From NCBI GenBank assembly GCA_020740775.1, contig JAHEWK010000004.1:2666001-2730000 (forward strand): a stretch of DNA of 64,000 nucleotides, read 5' to 3'. This document shows positions 1 through 11,700 of this stretch, piece after piece; positions within the stretch are counted from its first letter, which is position 1, and every line of letters begins with the position of its first letter. The position numbers were made by a program, and so were the translations under genes. Origin of the DNA: Ilyonectria destructans (Eukaryota; Ascomycota; Sordariomycetes; Hypocreales; Nectriaceae). The notes below the pieces were generated by a model. That model saw only the letters and a list, made by a program, of their open reading frames with translations. It ran no database searches and was not told the DNA's origin.

Positions 1-85
1 GATGAAGGAGTTTTTCTCGGAGTTCGAAGGGATCCATAACATGTCCAACTTCGGGGAGAACACACGGTTCTTTGTCGTTGATTGA
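1..85 (+). CDS. 3' end of an unidentified gene
   Basis: An open frame enters from the left edge and ends at a TGA at 83-85. Its last residues, ending in ENTRFFVVD, look like ordinary coding sequence with no low complexity. Too little is visible to name a family. It lies on the same strand as the FAD oxidoreductase that follows about 260 bases later. It could be the last exon of a neighbour that belongs to the same metabolic region. I cannot exclude a chance open frame. Confidence 0.35.
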   Translation, partial: MKEFFSEFEGIHNMSNFGENTRFFVVD

Positions 86-342
86 GCAGATACTGACGTG
101 TAGTTAGTGGCTGATGATGTGGGGTCTGGAGTGTGGACATTCTGAAAGCTTGATTGGCTCTAATAATAGTTTTAGCATGTCACAGCTTCCGTTCTGCGGA
201 GAGTTGTTTTAATTCTCAGCCTACCCACTGCAATTTTAAAGCTGTCTCTCTCCCTTATCCTCATTCACCACGTCTCCTGGTTGGCAGCTCATACCACCAT
301 TCTTCCCACAGCGTCCATCCAGACGCCGTCATCGTATCAACC

Positions 343-1649
343 ATGCTCCGAGCTGCCAAATCCATTTCAAAGCATCGCTTTGTCGACGCCATTGTCGTCG
401 GCGGCGGGCCATGCGGTCTGGCCGTCGTGGGCAACATCTTGGAGCAGAAACCCAAGGGAAATCAGCTTTGGGTGGACCCCGTGTTTCGAGGCGGTCGTGT
501 GGGCGATCATTACAGAGAAGTGCCGAGCAACACAAAGGTCGACTTGTTTATCGGCTTCGCGACCGCCGTGGAGCCTTTCCGACAGATCCTCTCCTTGGCC
601 CAGAAGCCCAATGCGATAACGGCGCTCGAGCGCTTAAAGCAGGACCAGGGTTGTGAGCTTGGCCACGCTGCTGATATGTGTTTGATGCTCACAGATGGCG
701 TTGCTCGTCATTTCGATAACGTGCATCAACATTACGGCAAAGTCACCGCCGCCACTTTTGATGAGGTATGAGTGAATCGCATCCTGTCACCCCGCCAACC
801 AAGCTCACATTGGTCTCATTACAGAACACCAAGCTCTGGACAGCTGTCTTAGATGGCAAAGACCACGTCGAGACACCGCAGCTTGTGCTGTGCACTGGCT
901 CCAGCCCAATTGAAAACCCGCTCCCCATCATTGAGAAGCTTCCAGGGACCTTGGAGATGGTCCATCTAGACATTGGACTCACACCGTCAGAGCTCGCCAA
1001 GACAATCAAGTCAGATGCGACAGTTGCAGTTGTCGGGGCCTCGCATTCTGCCATCTTGGTGTTGATGAATCTATACAACATGGCTGCAAGCAGCCATCCC
1101 CAGCTCCGTATCAAGTGGTTCACTCGACACAAGGACTTGTCTTACGCCGAGTATATGGACGGCTGGATCTTACGTGACAACACAGGTCTCAAAGGCCAGG
1201 CCGCTCAATGGGCACGCGAAAATCTCGAGGGTGACGCTTTTGCGACCAGCCCTGTCAGCAAGGTCATGACAAAATTATGGACGCCCCGCGGCGAAGAAGA
1301 CCAGATCTATCGTGCAGAGCTTCCCAGCTGTACACACATCATCCAGGCCATCGGTTACAAGCGAGATGCCCTCCCCGACCTGGCTGTAGCTGAATCAGTC
1401 GATGCAAAGCCCAAACCGTTGGCAATTCAGCACGACGATCTTACTGGCCGCTTCTTCCCGAAATCCCCTACCAGTTCAAGCTCAAACGGCCGACAGCACA
1501 TTCCTGGACTGTTTGGAGCCGGTATTGCTTTCCCAGAGCGCGTGATGGACCCGTTAGGTAATGTCGAACACGCGGTTGGCTTCTGGAAATTCATGAGGTT
1601 CCTCAGAAAGTCAGTCCCTCAATGGGTTGACCCATCTAAAACGGCATAG
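343..1649 (+). CDS. FAD-dependent pyridine nucleotide-disulfide oxidoreductase-like protein
   Basis: Two exons (343-765 and 825-1649) flank a 59-nt GT-AG intron and give about 415 residues. The N-terminus carries a Rossmann FAD-binding motif, VVGGGPCGLA, at about residues 18-27. A second nucleotide-binding stretch, VVGASHSA, falls near the middle, as expected for an NAD(P)H site. The C-terminal HIPGLFGAGIAFPERV stretch resembles the FAD-contacting end of flavin monooxygenases and thioredoxin-reductase-like enzymes. The ATG at 343 is chosen because the dinucleotide fold begins just after it, and upstream sequence has no better start. The substrate is unknown. Its place beside a permease, an aminotransferase and a P450 suggests redox tailoring in a metabolic cluster, which is an inference. 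Confidence 0.8.
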
Positions 1650-2491
1650 ATTCGTTAGATAGACTTTAGCGTTGCAGGTTATGTTCTAGAGGTAATAGAA
1701 AGATCCTAGACTATTGAACTTCATGCCCCCGAATAACAAGAAGCTGATCCACGAATGGAAGTTTGGTTGCCGATGAAAAGTCGGCCGTCCAATAAAGATC
1801 CTAGTTCATGTTCCGTTTGGCCATGTGACAAGGGGCAACCCATGAATTCCCCGGGAATACGACGCTCACTTGCTCACCGAATCCACTCAAGCAGCCGAAA
1901 CTTTGATACCGCTCAGATATCGTATGAGGCTCGTGAGTTACTTCGTTCGAGCAAGATATTGTACTCGCAACCGTTTACTTACGATGGATTTAGCCCTGGG
2001 TACGTGGTGGTTTTTAACCTGCTCACTGTATCAGGTTACGCAATAGCTCGGAGGCATTTTTGGCCTCCGAGATAAGGCTAATTTCCTCTTTAAGGAATAA
2101 TTTTCCCCCGCAGATTAACATTAACCGCTATCTCTCGTTGTCTAGCATCCCGGGGTGCCCCGACCGAACATGCTAGCCTGAGAGACAGGCTTGTCAAATA
2201 GCGGAGCTTTTTAGTGCATTATCAATGGATGCGACACTACCTGCGTGACTACCCAGCCGGCCTTCGGAGGAGCCCCGGCCGGGTGGCCATCAGATGCTGA
2301 GACTCAAGGCAAATATGTGGTCGACTAAGGAGTGATCGTAGACAAGACAAATGTCGGCCACTTGATAATATAAAGAACACAACCTTTGGCTTGCTAGACA
2401 AGTCCAAAGCACTGTCAGCCAGTCCTCATCAAGTGTGCCCAGCACAATCGAAACAAGCAAACAGCCAGAAGTACCTGAAGAGCGAAAGACA
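1650..2491. other. intergenic region between oxidoreductase and permease
   Basis: I see no supportable gene here. The only open frame (from the ATG at 1755) has no family features. The stretch contains a perfect short hairpin at 2047-2071 and, near 2257-2283, a GC-rich imperfect palindrome of CCGGCC/GGCCGG. The latter lies about 210 bases upstream of the permease start and could serve as a CGG-type regulator site. Confidence 0.5.
2047..2071. repeat. perfect 9-bp inverted repeat (hairpin)
   Basis: CTCGGAGGC at 2047-2055 is the exact reverse complement of GCCTCCGAG at 2063-2071, with a 7-base T-rich loop. It lies between two genes on the same strand. It could be an RNA hairpin, the end of a decayed element, or chance. 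Confidence 0.6.
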
Positions 2492-4334
2492 ATGGCGGAA
2501 AACACACCAAGTCTCAAACACAAGGCCCTTGACAACATCGCCATGAACGAGAAAGGGAAACTGACCGACGATATCCTTGAGGGCACCGTTGATGTTGCAC
2601 CGGAATATTCCGACCAGTACTACAGAAAGCTCCGCTGGAAGATCGATCTGTGGCTGCTGCCGCTAATGTGGTTCTGTTATGGAACACAACAAGCTGACAA
2701 AACATCTCTCAGTGTGCAATCCGTCTTCGGCATCCGAGAGGATACCGGTCTTGTCGGCGAGCAGTTCAACTGGCTGAGCACAATCTTCTACCTCTCCTAC
2801 ATGCTTTGCGAGGCTCCCGGCAATTGGCTGATGCAGAAATGCCATACTGGCAAGTTCTTGGCTACCGTCATGGTTCTGTGGGGTGTGATTGTTCTATGTG
2901 TTGCCTTCGCCAAGAACTTCGCCCATCTCATGGTCCTTCGTACAATTCAGGGAGCTCTCGAGTGTACAATTTCGCCGACGTTCATGTTGATGACAGGAGC
3001 ATGGTACACTTCGCAGGAGCACACCTTGCGATCTCTCATTTGGGGAACCTCCAACGCAGGCATGAATATTATTGCCGGTCTCAGCATGTACGGCATTGGC
3101 CTACATGCAGAGAAGAACCCCAATGGCTTAGCCCCAGTAAGTCACCCTTCACAAGACTCCAAAGATAGTAAATATTAATTGAAGAACCTCAGTGGAAAGG
3201 AATCTCATTCTTTCTTGGAACCTTGACTATCATATTGGGCGTCCTGGTCTGGTTCATCTTGGGAACTCCCCGTGAGGTGCGATGGCTGAGTGAGGACGAA
3301 AAGCGTGCCGCTATTTCTCGTGTCATTGCAAACCAAACAGGATCCGATCGCGAGAAGCGGGATGAGTTTAAATGGGAGCAGGTCTGGGTAACATTCAAAG
3401 GTACGTCGATCATCTGGAGTGGGCGACAGTGGTTGACACACCCCTAATGGTCCTTACGCGAAACTTCGACTGACATCTCGGCACATAGACCCACAAACTT
3501 ACTTCTTTTTCTTCGTAACCATTATCAATGCTCTTCCTAATGGTGCCAACACCACCTTTTCAAAGCTGATCTGGAAATCATTTGGATTTACATCATTGGA
3601 GACACTTCTGAAGGGGTCGACTCCTTACTATGCATTCGGTATTTGCTGGTTCTTGACCGTTGGATTCATTACCTTCAAGAAACCAAACTTCCGATGTAAG
3701 TTCTCCTAGTGCACTCTGATATGCCCAATCTAACACTCGCAGTCCTCATGATGATGTTTTCACTCATACCTGCCTTTAGTGGAATGTTGGCCCTATCATT
3801 GCTTCCAACCGACAGCATGAAATGGACTAGGTGGGGCATGTATATGATGCAAGTGTTCGGCACTTTGCCTGGACTCAGTGAGTAATTAATAACTGTTACA
3901 AGTCATCTTATCCGCTAACGAAGATACAGTGATCTGGACCTTCCTGCCCTCCAATGTTGCAGGGAGAACCAAGAAGACGGTGACAGCTACAGTCCTCTTC
4001 ATTGCATACTGTGTTGGAAACGCTGTCGGAGCTCAGATGTTTGTGGCTTCGGACGCTCCGAAATACGTTCGAGGCATCACTGCTTGCGCCATACTCTACT
4101 GTGTCGAATTCTGCAGCATGGCAGTGTGGAGATTCTACTGTGAGTTCTACAGGTCTGCCTGTTATACTGCAGGAAAGAACTAACCGAGATTTAGACATTT
4201 GGGAAAATAGACGACGGGCCAAGATTATCCAAGAGCAGGGTATCTCAGAGGAAGAGAGCGAACGCCTTGGAAAGTTAAATGCGGAGGCGGACATGACGGA
4301 TCGGGAGAATATTCATTTCCGGTACAAATATTAA
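2492..4334 (+). CDS. MFS anion/allantoate permease, Dal5-like
   Basis: Six exons (2492-3136, 3193-3400, 3489-3695, 3743-3877, 3930-4139, 4195-4334) sum to 1545 nt, giving 514 residues, the usual size of the anion:cation symporter branch of the major facilitator superfamily. After a hydrophilic N-terminus the first membrane segment begins near residue 60, and hydrophobic segments follow throughout. The C-terminal tail, with LGKLNAEADMTDRENIHFRY, is close to the conserved ending of Dal5/Tna1/allantoate permeases. The ATG at 2492 is the first in frame; upstream in-frame codons are non-ATG. Such carriers import organic acids, vitamins or ureides at the plasma membrane. Here it may supply a precursor or export a product of the surrounding cluster, which is an inference. 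Confidence 0.9.
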
Positions 4335-4788
4335 GTGGCTGGTAATGCAAATTGAGCACTACGACCTAGCTTGAATGATATTACAGGTGTGAGGGGTGTT
4401 CTCGTTTAGTTGAGAATTTTCCTCAAATTTACTTTGCTCGGAAGTATTAATTCGATGTCTTTGTATCAGCCTCCTGACATGCTCCTCTCGCGAAAAGGCG
4501 ATCGTGATAAAAATAGGATTTTGTTGTAAAAAGAAAAAGCATCCGAGCATTACAGTATATTTATACTCCATTCTAATGGCTTCGCTTGTGATTTTCTAGC
4601 ATTGTAAACCGCTCCTGTTGTGTATTAATAGTAAGAGGAAGGTCGTGCTGTTGCAATACTAGTTGTAGTTTTTTTGAACCAGAACCTGGCACTTTAGTCT
4701 TAAAAACCCTTCTTTAGGTCAGGCCATCTGCATTTGTAGAGTATAGTGAGTCTTACTGACTATTAAGGTCTCATATATTGCTTTCCAT
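4335..4788. other. convergent 3' intergenic region
   Basis: AT-rich sequence lies between the permease stop and the stop of the carboxylesterase on the other strand. I see no gene, RNA or repeat in it. It should hold both polyadenylation regions. Confidence 0.6.
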
Positions 4789-6523
4789 TTACAAACTTTT
4801 GCCGGCGAAGACCTCCCCAATCCTCACAAGCTCATGCCATCGCTTGTCTTGCTGAACTTCAATTGTCGCCTGTGGAGCGGCCAGTCTCATTTCATCAACC
4901 GCATTTGTGCCGAATTCGTAGTCCTCATCGTCATTCACGAAGGCAATCAGGATCTGGATCCAGTCTTGCATCAGGCGCCTCTCGTCGGGCGTAGGCCCGT
5001 GACAAATTGAGAAACTTTTCAATGTAAGCCAGTGCGAGCAATGTGAATGGAAAATCCCTACTTCCAAAACGGCTTGTCCATTGCGTGCGCAACGCCAAAT
5101 GACATGGGTGCTACTGTTTCGTCGATGAACGACGGACGATAGGCAATCTGATAGCGCCATGTGTTTCGAATGTCCACGCCGTTCGTTACAAGGTGCTTCA
5201 CGAGGGCTCTGGATGGTGCGCGCACCTGGCCATCCGAGATTATTTGACCTGAAATGCATCATTTGATGAGTATGTCAACTCCTCAGTCACTTTGGGTATA
5301 TTTTCGATGGGTGCCTCACCAAACAGCGTCTTCCACTCTTCCAGGTTATCTGACTTCGGCAACTCGTAGCACTGGAGTATTCGATCTGTAACTTCCGGTG
5401 CATAATAATTTGATACTTGTAGTTGGAGGGCTTCTATTGTAGGCTCTGTCGGACCGTTGTATACAGAATACAACGTCTCCTCATTGAGCACCTCACCGAT
5501 CAGAATCCGGTAGCCCCTAGTTTTGAACTCATTAGCAAACTCCTGGCCTTGGAGGTATTCAACCATCCCCGATTGAATGAATATCTCATCAGTGGCAGGG
5601 CGGAAAGTATGTTGCTTTAGATGAGGAATGGCTTTCACGAGATCGAGCGCACTGATTTGCCGCAGGCTGGCAAGCTTCCCATCGACCGAAGAAGTTGCAT
5701 CAATATTGAAATGGGCGCAGAGCTCGTCAAACTGCTCTTGACCGTCAGTCAAAGACTTGGGCTGCGCTGGTATCGCATTCGAGTCCATGAAGATGCGCCG
5801 GAACAGGGAGTTTCCAGGTGCAGGCTTGCGAAACTCATGAAGCATTTGAGCTTCAACACTGTACGCACCAGCGCTGCGACCTGCAAGTGTGATGTTATTT
5901 GGGTCACCTCCAAAGAACGAAATATTGTCCTTGACCCATTCTGCAGCCATGCGCTGATCCCAGAGCCCGAAATTTCCACCCGAATCACCACCGCTTTCAC
6001 TTAAGAGGGTCTGCCCAGCAAGGAAACCAAAAACGTTCAATCGGTAACCAATCGCCACAACTATCGCATTCAGTCCACCAGTAGATATCATCTCTGTTGG
6101 GTCCATCCCGGGTTCTTGTGACGGGTCACCCATTTGAAACCAGCCTCCGTGTAGCCAAAGCATCACCGGCCACTTCTTTCCGTCATCATAATCCTGCCTG
6201 ACAGGCGTCCAGATATTGACGAAAAGACAGTCCTCGCTGTAGGCACCAGAACCACCCTCGGCATTTCCAACGTGGAATGCTTTTTGCGGACACACTGCCT
6301 TGAAGCGGGTGGCATCATATGGGTCTCCATTAGCACCACCGTAGGTGTAGGAAGCTGGCAGCGGTCGAGGCTTTCGCCATCGGTGCTCGCCCGTTGGCGG
6401 GAGTGCATAAGGAACTCCAGCATAGCGACAAGACTTGTTGTCAAATTGAAGACCACGAATTGTCCCCTTTTCGCCCAGGCTTAATTCGAATGGTGTTTCG
6501 TTGTATGAGATTGCGTTTCCCAT
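4789..6523 (-). CDS. type-B carboxylesterase/lipase with a frame break near the C-terminus
   Basis: The reading frame from the ATG at 6523 is an alpha/beta-hydrolase of the COesterase family. It has the oxyanion HGG at residues 125-127, the nucleophile in GRSAG (Ser217), and the family signatures EDCLFVNIW and FGGDPNN. A normal 47-nt intron (5015-5061) precedes the last exon, which carries the HGPTPDERR region. Between these parts the frame shifts by one base at about 5226-5251, where a stop (TAA at 5240-5242) interrupts it. Removing a 23-nt GT..AG stretch (5226-5248) restores the frame and yields 554 residues, a normal family length. That is far below a usual intron size, so a one-base indel, a sequencing error or a young pseudogene is more likely. 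No signal peptide is visible, so the product would be intracellular. It is transcribed away from the aminotransferase. Confidence 0.75.
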
Positions 6524-6935
6524 TTTGGCAGCAAGTTGGGTAGTCGCCCGTTGTTTCGTTGAGTGTTTTAGTTGGGTCCGATGAGATACTCGAGATTGAT
6601 GAGTCTTAGAGCTCCGACCATGAGGCTTTCTTTCAAAGTTGCCGAAAGTCCCCGAATACTAATGATAAAGAGATCCGAGCCGTGCATCCGAGATCCGTAC
6701 CGTAGGCACATTGCATTAGTAACGTGCGCTCGTCAACTGTGGGCTCGTCAATTGTGGGCTATCAGGCCCACCACCAAGAGCACGTTGAGTTCGGATCTCC
6801 GGCCGATCCGCAGTTTCTCCCAGATGGTGCGCCCCCAATTTCTACAAAGTGTTGCTGACCGACCGTCATGAATCGAGACCTTGCTTGATACATTCGTCGT
6901 TGGAGTGACAAGACCCGCCAATTGACCAACTACCA
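6524..6935. promoter_or_regulatory. divergent promoter shared by carboxylesterase and aminotransferase
   Basis: The 412 bases between two divergent start codons hold a 15-bp tandem repeat (6729-6743 and 6744-6758, one mismatch). They also hold several GATCCG/CGGATC elements, around 6670-6705 and 6790-6805. CGG half-sites of this kind suit a Zn2Cys6 regulator, and such a gene is encoded next to the aminotransferase. Regulation by that protein is an inference. Confidence 0.4.
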
Positions 6936-8803
6936 ATGGTCATCCGAAGAATCAAGACAACCGACAAAATGGGCAGCATCAATCACCACCCCGCGCTGAT
7001 GGACCTATCGCACCACGTCAACTCCAAGAGCAAGGCTCGGCATCCATCGCCTTTGAAAGACATTATTAAGTTCATGGGATATGATGGCATGGTTAGCTTG
7101 GCAGGGGGTGAGTTTGACAACCATTCAATCGCATGCGGGGCTGAGGGTTTTTGCAGGACTTCCGCATCCATCACTCTTCCCACTTGAGCAAGTTAAGTTC
7201 GATTGTCTTACACCATCGGCTTCTTTATCGAATGACCGAAAGGTCGGAAGCGCGGTGGTAGACCCGCTTACTCTAACTGTCGGTCGGGGATCATCTCCCG
7301 GCGACCTCGACCTGACTCAATTTTTGCAGTACGGTACGGAACGTTGCGATGATATTTAAGAGACACCCGCGCTGACAGCGTAATCCAGGCTCTGGATCTG
7401 GCAATCGCCAATTAATTGAGCTCTGTAAGGAACTGACGGAAAAAGTACATGCACCACCATGCAAGTATGATTCCGTTTTACATATAGGAAACACAAATGC
7501 TTGGGCAAAGGTTGTTGGTTTGCTTTGCGAAGACGATGATATGGTGATTGTTGAAGAATTCACGTATCCATCTGCACAAGCACTTTGGATTCCGTTGGGG
7601 ATCAAGGCAGTACCTGTGTCGGCAGACCCTGAGGGAATCCAGTCAAATAAGCTGCGGGACTTGCTCACATCCTGGGACGCAAGGAGCAGGGGAGCAAAGA
7701 GGCCTAAAGTGTGAGCAAATTCCCGTCCTCGCCCCAATGGTCAGGTCAGCTGAGATGTGGTAGGATTTATCTGGTTTCGGTCGGCTCAAACCCTACCGGA
7801 GTCACCATATCAGCACAAAGACGTAGAGAGATCTATGATCTCTGCGTTGAGTTTGGTAATTTCTTTGCTACCTTTCATGGTAACACTACTGACATAAAAC
7901 AGACCTGGTCATTGTCGAGGATGACCCCTATTACTTCTTGCAGTACCCGGGATACCAGCCCTTGTCTGGTAAAGCAGTTTTCCAACCCAAGGCAACAAAT
8001 GATTTTCTGAAGTCTCTTGTTCCTTCTTTCCTCTCAATGGATACCCAAGGTCGAGTAATTCGTCTCGAGTCTTTCTCGAAGACCATATTTCCTGGTTTGC
8101 GCATGGGGTACTTCATTGCGAATCCAGTTTTCATCGAACGTTTACTTCGAGCCTCAGAAGTGGAAACACAAGATCCTGCTGGCCTCAGTGAGGCATTTGT
8201 GCTCAGTCTCTTGAGCCGCTGGGGTATCGATGGATATCTGACGTGGCTACAAAACCTGCAATTCCAATACCAGACCCGGCGGAACTGGCTGCTAGATGCA
8301 TTCTATGCCAACTTCACTGTTCTGCCCGCTGCCGACTCGCCTTTACCCAAAGCACAAGGACTAGTGGTGTGCATAGAGAGTAAGGCCGATGGAGGGTTGC
8401 GACCCGTTTTCAGCTTTGTGGATCCTGAGGCCGGAATGTTTGTGTGGACGAAGTTCTACTTCCAGGATGTAAAGCGTTTTTCAGAGATCGAAAGCAAGTC
8501 AGTCGAGGACCCGGAACAAACCTTCGCGGACGAGTTGTGGAAAGCATGGGCTACGGAGCTGGTTTTATTGACTCCAGGATCGTATTATCACCCTTGGCAA
8601 GGGGCAGACAAGGTCACTACCAAGGCACGAGGAGCAGAACCTCGCACAGCGCACTTCCGTTTCTCATTTGCAACACCGTCGGTAAGTCAGAAAAGTGAAA
8701 GTGGTTCAACGAAGCGTAGACTGACTTTTGCGAAACACAGGAGGAGCAGATCCACTCCGGTGTGGAGCGAGTGCGGAAGGTGATATCTAAGTACTGGGAA
8801 TAA
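6936..8803 (+). CDS. PLP-dependent aminotransferase, Aro8/2-aminoadipate transaminase-like
   Basis: Six exons (6936-7107, 7157-7333, 7389-7710, 7764-7855, 7903-8681, 8741-8803) sum to 1605 nt, giving 534 residues. Fold-type I features occur in order: a substrate-loop stretch HPSPLKDI near the start, SGSGNRQ, the SNPTG cofactor region, EDDPYY, and the Schiff-base lysine in SFSKT (Lys314). These place it with fungal Aro8/Lys-type class I/II aminotransferases that move amino groups between aromatic, aliphatic or aminoadipate-like substrates and 2-oxoglutarate. A second ATG at 6969 would give 523 residues and also fits. Close to it lies an HpcH/HpaI aldolase. That pair could make and then aminate a branched 2-oxo acid to supply an unusual amino acid, by analogy with the Sch210972 pathway; this is an inference. 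Confidence 0.9.
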
Positions 8804-9023
8804 AAGGCTGCTATAGCTATTCCTCGAGGCAACGGAGACACAATTTACATCCATCCCCGTACTTTTACATAATAGTTAAAGCTTGATGAGATACTCAACC
8901 GATTTGTGATAACTAGTCTGAGATGCTTCAACGCATGCCGGAACTGTATAACGTTCTCGACAGGTAGCCAGAAAAAGCGATAGGAATCCTAGTTGAGTAA
9001 TACACATCTGTGTTAGCTTTTGG

Positions 9024-11700
9024 CTATGAACCCCAAGTATCAAGGAATTCCATCCCGGAAGGTTCAAAATCTGGCAGTTCAAACCCTGGCATCTGGAACA
9101 TTGCAAACGCGTCAGAGATCTGCCAACGCTCCATTGAGTTCTGCACGTTCCTCCTGGGGTATTTCTGTAGTTGTTCAATGATTGTTCTGCCCCTTGCTGC
9201 CCCAGTCCATGTTGCTTCAAGTTCTTTTAAAAATCGGACGCATTTCTCAATATCTTCTTCGATCTCTGTGCAAGGTTGTTCTTGCATCAACAGCCTAGTT
9301 CACTTTACTTAGCTTCGGCGGGGAGAATTAGGAGTCTGTATTAATCAACCCACAGAGTTAGACCTGACAAAGTCAAATAATGAACACAAAATGCCAGGTG
9401 GTGAGATGGCGGGACCAACTCTCGTACAAGTTCTGCCGCGTTGATACAACTGCGAGCAGCACTTATACAATGTGGCAAAGGATCGATGTCTATCATCGAG
9501 GAACCCACATCACGGGCCAGTGTTCTACATCCGAGTTTCAGTGGCCAAATTCCCATGTGGTTAGGTATGGGAGTCGTGCTGACCTGTATAAGTTTAAGAG
9601 TGACCCAGCGTGCACTATGAACAATATGACACACATGGTCAAGTTTGGGCCACGTTCTAGGGTGCTATTAATCAATGTCAGCAAATAACACGGATTTGGG
9701 GCTGACTAGGTATCACAGATAAGAGTGAAATGGCATATAGGGACGTACTTCGCAGAGAAGCGGATTTCATCAGGCAAACTCGTCAACCACTCGTTTAGAG
9801 ACTTGTCTAGCTTTGCAACCGATTTCATGTGCCGCTTTGCCCCCTCTGGGGTACCAAGGTTAGCCATACGAGATGGCGAATGAAGGCTCTGGATTTTGCC
9901 TGATATGTGGCACAGTCGAGCAAACGCTAAAAAGCCCGATAGTGGTAATGTTGACGCTTGTCGATGAATCAAGATTTCTGGGCGGCCACACGCGCCCTCA
10001 AGCTCTTCATCAGCAACAGCTAGAGGCAATGCGCAACTCCAGTCTGTGTCATGGGCTGCCATAGGTCGTCCGAGGCAAATAGAAATAACCCTAAAATGGT
10101 TAGGCCAGTATGAGAAGTCATAGGCGAATATGGTCAATACCTGTCAATGCAGTATATGCTCCACCATACACGTCTTGATATCTCCTGCTTCAGCATGTTC
10201 GGCGGCGAGTGCGTGGAAGATTTGTCTCGCGTTGGCATCTAATCCAATAAGTCCTCTATCAGGGACTTGGCATCGGAACTACTCACAAGACCGCTGAGGT
10301 GCATACCAAGATCCTGCGCCGCTCGCACTGCCTGTCCCGCGAAATGCCAGCTTGTTGACAACGTGTTCCACCCAGCGCAGCACATGGACAGAAGTGCTAG
10401 GCATTGGACTCGTTCAAGGCTTGCCTCTCCATTCATCGTGAAATGCAAAAGAAGTGCCTTCTCGTAATAATCCAAACCAGAAAACCGGGAGGGGTTCCCG
10501 TCAGAAGGGATCAAGCTTGAGGCACAAGCACAAACAGCAAAAAAGACGGACAGGAACCTCTTGTCGGGTGCCTTCTCCGTTCGAGTCGAGTTCATTCGCT
10601 TGTACTGTGCCATGAAGTGGGGTTTGTATAGCACTGGAAAAGTATAGTGAAATTGGTCAAAATAAAGTCCAACGAGAACGTCGGCCACATATTGAGGCGG
10701 GCGGCTCAGTTGCTCGGGCTTTGGCAAATACGGCAACTCGCGCCACTTCTGTCCATGGACGAAGAATGGGATCTCGAACGAGGGGTTGGCATCTCCCCAA
10801 GCTGGGGGGTCCTTTTTACTGCTGCCGTATACAGGAGACTCTGATTCCAAGGATTGTCCTGGCGTAATGCTTTGAACTGCTTCGACCAGCATGTTGTTGG
10901 TGGCGCCTCCGATGAACCTGTGTCTATGGTCAGTCTGGAACTTCGCCGTTCACAGAATTGAAGCTTACCTCAACGCGCCATATGAATCGGTGACAAGCGA
11001 GCCAAACCTCCCAACAGTAGGGTCATCTGATGTATTCTGGCCGTTTGATTCGCTTAATTCATCCTCGATCTCTTCGTCGACGCTCAGTGGAGCAGGGGCA
11101 TCAGTATCAGCACCCAATGCAGGCGAGAGAATGCATTCCACTTCCGACGGCGTGTCGACTTCCAAGTGCGCACCTAAAACTGCGGATGCAACATCTCTAG
11201 GTCCTGGCAGTGATTGTAAGGCCTGAGCAGCTTGCTGTAGCTCCTCATCGGCCGATCCGTGAGGCGATGGGATTTTATCCCTTGGCAGTGACTCAATCAC
11301 CCCAACAAGTTGAGCGACCAAGCCTTCGAGTCTGTGACAAAACATATCTAACTGCTGACATCGAGCCTCTAGCATCATTCCATAGCTGTGGATTGTTAGT
11401 GACTGTATAACAAGGAGATTCGCTGAGAGTTGCTTGCTTTCGGCTGGTCGAGGCGTTGTCGTTGCTTCCCGGGTACTCACAGGTTGCCTCTCGGGAACTG
11501 CAGTTATGGCACGGATTGTTGCCGTCGCATTTCACCTATACAGCCAAATTGTGAGTCACGATCCAGTAAGTTTCACGCCAAGAGTCTGGAGTGTTTATGA
11601 AGCCAATCAAAGAATTGCAAAAACGCACCTTCTTGCGACGGCAAGCTACACATGCTTGCCACACCCTAGTGGGTGTGGTGTCGCCTGGCTCCTTGGGCAT
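9024..11700 (-). CDS. Zn2Cys6 transcription factor with fungal-specific regulatory domain
   Basis: Nine exons (11629-11700, 11477-11535, 10969-11385, 10287-10917, 10141-10238, 9749-10090, 9584-9664, 9354-9524, 9024-9294) sum to 2142 nt, giving 713 residues. Cysteines at 17, 20, 27, 33, 36 and 43 form a binuclear zinc cluster, and the first intron splits it. The middle carries the fungal transcription factor domain: YGALRFIGGATNNML, RRVWWSIYCIDR, and LVPPSHHLAFCVHYLTLSG. The exon 2/3 junction (intron 11386-11476, donor GTACCC) is the least certain; all other sites are good. Such proteins bind CGG-containing sites in the nucleus. Lying between the aminotransferase and the aldolase, it is the obvious candidate pathway regulator of this region. 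Confidence 0.88.

Noticed and set aside
1755..2075. 106-codon frame starting with ATG
   Set aside because: No motif, no splice context, and it runs through the hairpin region.
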